A program made the translations under genes and the position numbers. From positions 1-10,000 of the forward strand of contig JAIWNU010000044.1 of assembly GCA_020216655.1 (NCBI GenBank): 10,000 bases of DNA, given 5' to 3'. The notes beneath the pieces were generated by a model. That model had not been told where the DNA came from and ran no database searches. It saw only the letters and a program-made list of their open reading frames with translations. Positions 7,701 to 10,000 of the stretch are shown one piece after another; the first letter of the stretch is position 1; each line of letters begins with the position of its first letter. This stretch comes from Treponema sp. (GTDB lineage Bacteria; Spirochaetota; Spirochaetia; Treponematales; Breznakiellaceae).

Positions 7701-8478
7701 GCGGTTCATCAAACTTGGTGAATATTTTGAAAAACCGCCTGCAGCCCTTCATAGTGCTGGGAAAACATACCTTGATTCGATCTATAAAACATTAAGCCAG
7801 GAACCACGAATTTCGGCTTATATTGCGGGTTATTTGGTATTGGCACTGAGCCGGGGCATCATCGGACAAGAGGCTTCAGGAGATGACGGCCGACGCCTTG
7901 TAGATCATTGGTGCCTGGACAGAAAACTTCGTGAAAGCTATCAGGAAGCAGGATTCCCCGCCGATGAAAGTTACCGTGTGGTAGAATTGCTCAAACTCAT
8001 CTTAAGCAGAACAATGAGCAAAGACCTAAGCTTGTTCCAGGGACCATCGGTAAGTCTGTCCCTCGCACATAATTTGTTCAACACGGATGATTCTAAGGCA
8101 TTTTTGGGAGTTAACCTCTTTAATGACATTTTGTGGTTTACCAAAGAACGGTTTGAACAGGTCCTGCTCTACGGAGGAGTAATTGCGGCTATCGAGTCTG
8201 ATGACGCAGCCCTTCCTCCACGGAATAAGGGAACAACAAAGACAGATACAGCGACTGTTGTATCTGTACCTCATCCTTCTAAACTAAACACAAGTCAATG
8301 GACCAAACGGCTTGAACTGGTGGCCCAGATTTACCAAGAATTAGCTGGAGCGCTTGATAGCTCAGGGTATCAAGTAGAGGCCCTGCTGCAGGCCCTTCAA
8401 TCCAAAGCGAAGACAGCCACTATAAAACCGAAGAGTCCTAAGGCTCAGGCGGCAAAACCAAAGGCAGATCAGAAATAG
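4705..8478 (+). CDS. Giant GH13 alpha-amylase-family protein with novel N- and C-terminal extensions
   Basis: Predicted cytoplasmic enzyme acting on alpha-glucans; exact reaction unknown. The 1257 residues are about twice a usual alpha-amylase. Residues 1-320 are an unrecognised, mostly helical region. A GH13 barrel spans about 325-760 with region I DMVPNHTG (D431, N435, H436), region II VRFDAA (R549, nucleophile D551), region III LLAEAF (acid/base E616) and region IV NNPDEE (D677). The usual region IV histidine before the aspartate is proline (P676), recalling the TPD of GlgE-type maltosyltransferases, although region II is unlike GlgE. A beta-rich domain C follows to about 880, then a helical extension (about 880-1230) I cannot assign. 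The last 25 residues are Lys/Ala/Pro-rich. No signal peptide is seen. It lies 36 bases after malQ and 2 bases before the HD gene, so glycogen or maltodextrin remodelling is the likely role. Hydrolase, transferase or debranching activity cannot be told apart from sequence alone. Confidence 0.9.
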   Translation: MKELEIQLYSLRMQNNGLDYPANTGMPGSNFRADTFYAIREFHVAKDVRDTYGLDKALFAIRGNVIFADFKTVREFAQKINSTINPEIHPERYIKAGKLNAMGLIDEILHYVTALYREKACSTVLQTTMQALEKELGTKKLVKLIHTFVELFPPQSVYEGKQSIENYLADSEEGIPNRLLVLEELILLRLANENPAFEPFAFMFSDKTLSAATEYNQAVEVIKAHLATLPHFGPDDQNLWDLLRSPAVAEPYSLTGQLEYIRKKWGLLIGKYLIRLLTSLDVIKEEEKPSFFGMGPGPTRAYIYNELEHEYERFSEDREWMPRTVLMAKSTLVWLYQLSQKYNRPIHRLDQIPDEELDELARRGFTGLWLIGLWERSQASREIKRRCGNPEAAASAYSLYDYDIASELGGWEALENLRNRCAWRGIRLGSDMVPNHTGIDSRWVMEHPDRFLQLRHSPFPSYTFNGENLSNREGIGIYLEDHYYSRSDAAVVFKRVDFRTGDTRYIYHGNDGTSMPWNDTAQIDFLNPEAREAVIQTIIGVCKQFPIVRFDAAMTLAKKHIQRLWYPEPGSGGDIASRAEYGLTKEEFDKRLPNEFWREVVDRCAVEAPDTLLLAEAFWMMEGYFVRTLGMHRVYNSAFMNMLKMEENAKYRATIKNTLEFDPQILQRFVNFMNNPDEETAAIQFGRGDKYFGVCTLMATMPGLPMFGHGQIEGFEEKYGMEYRRSYREEAPDQDLIARHEREIFPLLKKRRLFAGSENFALYDLYTPDGSVNENVFAYSNRLGEERALVFYNNSFHRASGWIRNAVPSSQKGPGGVKVNQQRNLAQALGLSNKPNSFTLLREQRSDRWFIRSSKEISEQGLFVSLDGYQSQVFLDIHEIEDNNLGHWRRLNEELAGRGVPDLHAAFQDLFLRDLYSAFKELVKPSYFNGFYAFFNPDPKTPKAAPFIETLREPALRYIRIAREYLDGASGRYESFERNQQYSTLEAEEVWNEFAQSMQRFIKLGEYFEKPPAALHSAGKTYLDSIYKTLSQEPRISAYIAGYLVLALSRGIIGQEASGDDGRRLVDHWCLDRKLRESYQEAGFPADESYRVVELLKLILSRTMSKDLSLFQGPSVSLSLAHNLFNTDDSKAFLGVNLFNDILWFTKERFEQVLLYGGVIAAIESDDAALPPRNKGTTKTDTATVVSVPHPSKLNTSQWTKRLELVAQIYQELAGALDSSGYQVEALLQALQSKAKTATIKPKSPKAQAAKPKADQK

Positions 8479-8480
8479 CT

Positions 8481-9650
8481 ATGAAAAGCCCCTTCCGGGA
8501 ACTGCTGGAAGCGGGATGGACTGCAGAATTAATTGGTTTCAGTGCCCTGGATCGGTATTTTAATATACCGCCAGGGCCTGTTACTTTTGTTAAAACAACG
8601 GCAGATCTTCCAGAGCTCAGCAGATTGTTTGAAAACCTCCGTTTCCCCGGCGCCATCATCGCGGATGCGGCGGCGGACTTAGGAGAGCATCGATATTATT
8701 TTTATTGCGCAGAAAACCATAACAGCCCTGTATTTGAGCATTCCCTTCTTAACGTAGCCTTTGATCAAGGCAGGCAGGTTTTTATCGATAATGCCGGTTG
8801 GTATCCGGTTCTGAAAGAAATGGCAAAGGCGTTTTTTAATCCAGAACAGAGGACGGTTCACAGTATACCTTGGCTGGACATAAGCGCCGACTCTCCAGAA
8901 CAGCGGGACCTTGGTCCATACCTGGTACTCGAAACTGCGGTCATGCTTTCTCGATACAGCGCTTTGGAAAGTCCTTACTATTTCCAGGACCCTGTAGCAG
9001 ACCTGTTAAAAAGGGTTATCCTTCAGGCAGAACCGCAAACTATACCAGCTGAAATGCAGCGAACCTATCTTGAGCTGCTTCTAACATCCAATCGGCCGGA
9101 CCTGGGCTTTTCGTTACTCATGGGAACAGGCCTTATTGCGTTATTATGGCCCGAGCTCGCCATGATGGACCGTATAGATCATTCCAAGGAGTTTCATCCG
9201 GAAGGTAACGTGTGGCGCCATACATTGGAAACCTTTCGGCACCGAAAAAAAGCAGACCTGCTCCTTTCTCTGGGACTGCTCCTCCATGATTCAGGCAAAA
9301 GCCTTGCAGAGTCTTCCGGCGGCCGCCGCTTCGATAGACATGCAGAACTGGGAGCGGATCTGGCAAAAAAGTATCTTGAGCGCCTTGGATACAACGAATC
9401 TACTATTGAAAAAGTTCAGTACCTGGTCCGCAACCACATGATGCCCGCAGCGCTGCCCCGCTTGCCGCTGCAAAGGACCCAGGAAACTTTGGAATCGCCC
9501 CTCTTTCCGACTCTCCTCGAATTGTACCGCTGCGACGAAGCATCATCATTTAAGGGACTTGATAATTATTACGAGAGCGCCGCGGCATACCAGAATTATC
9601 TGCGAAATGTTAAAAACCCTTATCGCAGAGCGGACGGTAAAAAATTATGA
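8481..9650 (+). CDS. HD-domain protein with degenerate CCA-adding-enzyme-like nucleotidyltransferase head
   Basis: The 389-residue protein follows the order of bacterial tRNA nucleotidyltransferases/poly(A) polymerases, but the head looks catalytically dead. Where the family has GGxVRD, residues 19-24 read GFSALD. Where it has the DxD metal-binding carboxylates, the PGPVTFVKT stretch (31-39) has none, although the following ADLPELSRLF still matches. The RRDFTINA block is reduced to FEHSLLNVAFD (85-95). The C-terminal half (about 215-355) is an intact HD phosphohydrolase-type domain: H247 in VWRHT, H269-D270 in LLHDSGK, H287, H319 in RNHM and D352 in RCDEAS. The best inference is a metal-dependent phosphohydrolase or nucleotide sensor, not a CCA-adding enzyme. 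The start lies 2 bases after the GH13 stop with no clear ribosome site, implying translational coupling to the alpha-glucan operon. Automated annotation could mislabel it as polynucleotide adenylyltransferase. Confidence 0.88.
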   Translation: MKSPFRELLEAGWTAELIGFSALDRYFNIPPGPVTFVKTTADLPELSRLFENLRFPGAIIADAAADLGEHRYYFYCAENHNSPVFEHSLLNVAFDQGRQVFIDNAGWYPVLKEMAKAFFNPEQRTVHSIPWLDISADSPEQRDLGPYLVLETAVMLSRYSALESPYYFQDPVADLLKRVILQAEPQTIPAEMQRTYLELLLTSNRPDLGFSLLMGTGLIALLWPELAMMDRIDHSKEFHPEGNVWRHTLETFRHRKKADLLLSLGLLLHDSGKSLAESSGGRRFDRHAELGADLAKKYLERLGYNESTIEKVQYLVRNHMMPAALPRLPLQRTQETLESPLFPTLLELYRCDEASSFKGLDNYYESAAAYQNYLRNVKNPYRRADGKKL

Positions 9651-9662
9651 AATGGGCTCCCT
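9651..9662. other. 12-bp convergent intergenic gap without an obvious terminator
   Basis: The HD gene and thrC end tail to tail here. I see no strong GC hairpin followed by a T-run in either direction; the best stem reading toward the left has only four strong pairs (GGGC/GCCC). Transcripts from both sides may read into each other or end by a factor-dependent route. Confidence 0.4.
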
Positions 9663-10000
9663 CTACAGCGCCCCTGCGATAGCCGACTCAAGCGCGTCCA
9701 AGCGGGCAGGAATCACCGCCACCGGGGTAGTCTCTTTCTGCAAATTCTGCAGTGTCTCGGAAGTTACCGGTTCCTTTCCGGTTACTTTTTTAACCAGATC
9801 CGAATACTTTGCAGGATGCCCGGTTGAAAGCACCACCACATGACCATCTTCGATATCCCCTGAGAGGAGCCGTTCCGCCGCAGCGAAACCCACCGCCCCA
9901 TGGGGATCAAGATGAAGTCCATAGCGTTTCCAGGCCCGTTCCATGGCCGCCAAAGTCGCTTCATCATCGACCTTTTCAGAATATACCATATGCTTCATGA
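9663..10000 (-). CDS. thrC: Threonine synthase, C-terminal part (5' end beyond window)
   Basis: Final enzyme of threonine biosynthesis: a PLP-dependent conversion of O-phosphohomoserine to threonine and phosphate in the cytoplasm. Only about 112 codons are inside the window. They carry the C-terminal hallmarks: a LDPHGAVGFAAAERLL block and STGHPAKYSDLVKKVTGKEP, which matches the conserved T-x-HPAKF region of fold-type II threonine synthases. The PLP lysine and substrate-binding segments lie outside, so catalytic integrity cannot be judged. The Met at 9998 is almost certainly internal, since the frame remains open to the edge. The stop codon is at 9663-9665. The gene converges on the HD gene with 12 bases between the stops, so it belongs to a different transcription unit from the alpha-glucan genes. 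Confidence 0.92.
   Translation of the reverse strand, partial: MKHMVYSEKVDDEATLAAMERAWKRYGLHLDPHGAVGFAAAERLLSGDIEDGHVVVLSTGHPAKYSDLVKKVTGKEPVTSETLQNLQKETTPVAVIPARLDALESAIAGAL

Noticed and set aside
4705..8478. GlgE-type maltosyltransferase (GH13_3) assignment for the GH13 protein
   Set aside because: Only region IV and the LAEAF of region III resemble GlgE; region II (RFDAA) and the overall architecture do not.
8481..9650. Functional CCA-adding enzyme or poly(A) polymerase
   Set aside because: The overall block order fits, but the GGxVRD and DxD catalytic motifs needed for nucleotidyl transfer are absent.
9559..9843. 94-codon plus-strand open frame bridging the HD gene end and thrC
   Set aside because: It overlaps the end of the HD gene in another frame and runs antisense to the conserved thrC C-terminus; no ribosome site or family signal.
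1..10000. Mobile elements, CRISPR arrays, tRNA genes or an integrated island
   Set aside because: No transposase or integrase motifs, no regularly spaced direct repeats and no tRNA-like cloverleaf are visible; genes are tightly packed with ordinary chromosomal functions.

Overview
This window looks like a chromosomal stretch from an anaerobic or fermentative bacterium of moderate GC content (judged by eye). The gene content fits a spirochaete of the Treponema/Spirochaeta kind: a membrane-bound HD-GYP signalling protein, a PflX-type radical SAM protein, intracellular alpha-glucan enzymes and threonine synthase. The taxonomic guess comes from overall impression, not a database match, and is only moderately confident. 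I see no mobile elements, CRISPR arrays, tRNA or rRNA genes.

Layout. (1) Positions 1-1596: 3' part of a membrane-anchored GAF/HD-GYP protein, a likely cyclic-di-GMP phosphodiesterase, running in from the left edge. (2) 1583-2596: a PflX-like (COG1313-type) radical SAM protein that overlaps the previous stop by 14 bases. (3) 2597-2694: the only sizeable non-coding gap. It holds a good extended -10 promoter embedded in palindromes, and a very purine-rich ribosome binding site. (4) 2695-4668: GH77 4-alpha-glucanotransferase (malQ). (5) 4705-8478: a very large (1257 aa) GH13 alpha-amylase-family protein with unrecognised N- and C-terminal extensions and a basic tail. (6) 8481-9650: an HD-domain protein that resembles a CCA-adding enzyme whose nucleotidyltransferase head has lost its catalytic motifs. 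(7) 9663-10000, minus strand: the C-terminal end of threonine synthase, convergent with gene 6 and only 12 bases from it.

How the genes work together. Genes 3-5 (malQ, giant GH13, HD protein) are closely spaced, on one strand and behind one visible promoter, so they probably form an operon for handling intracellular glycogen or maltodextrin. MalQ rearranges alpha-1,4-glucans and the GH13 protein, which has no signal peptide, would act on the same cytoplasmic pool. The translationally coupled HD protein is the odd member and may be regulatory or a nucleotide phosphohydrolase. Genes 1-2 form a separate overlapping pair. The most interesting points are the giant GH13 with its unusual conserved region IV, the degenerate nucleotidyltransferase-HD protein tied to it, and the stacked dyads over the malQ promoter.
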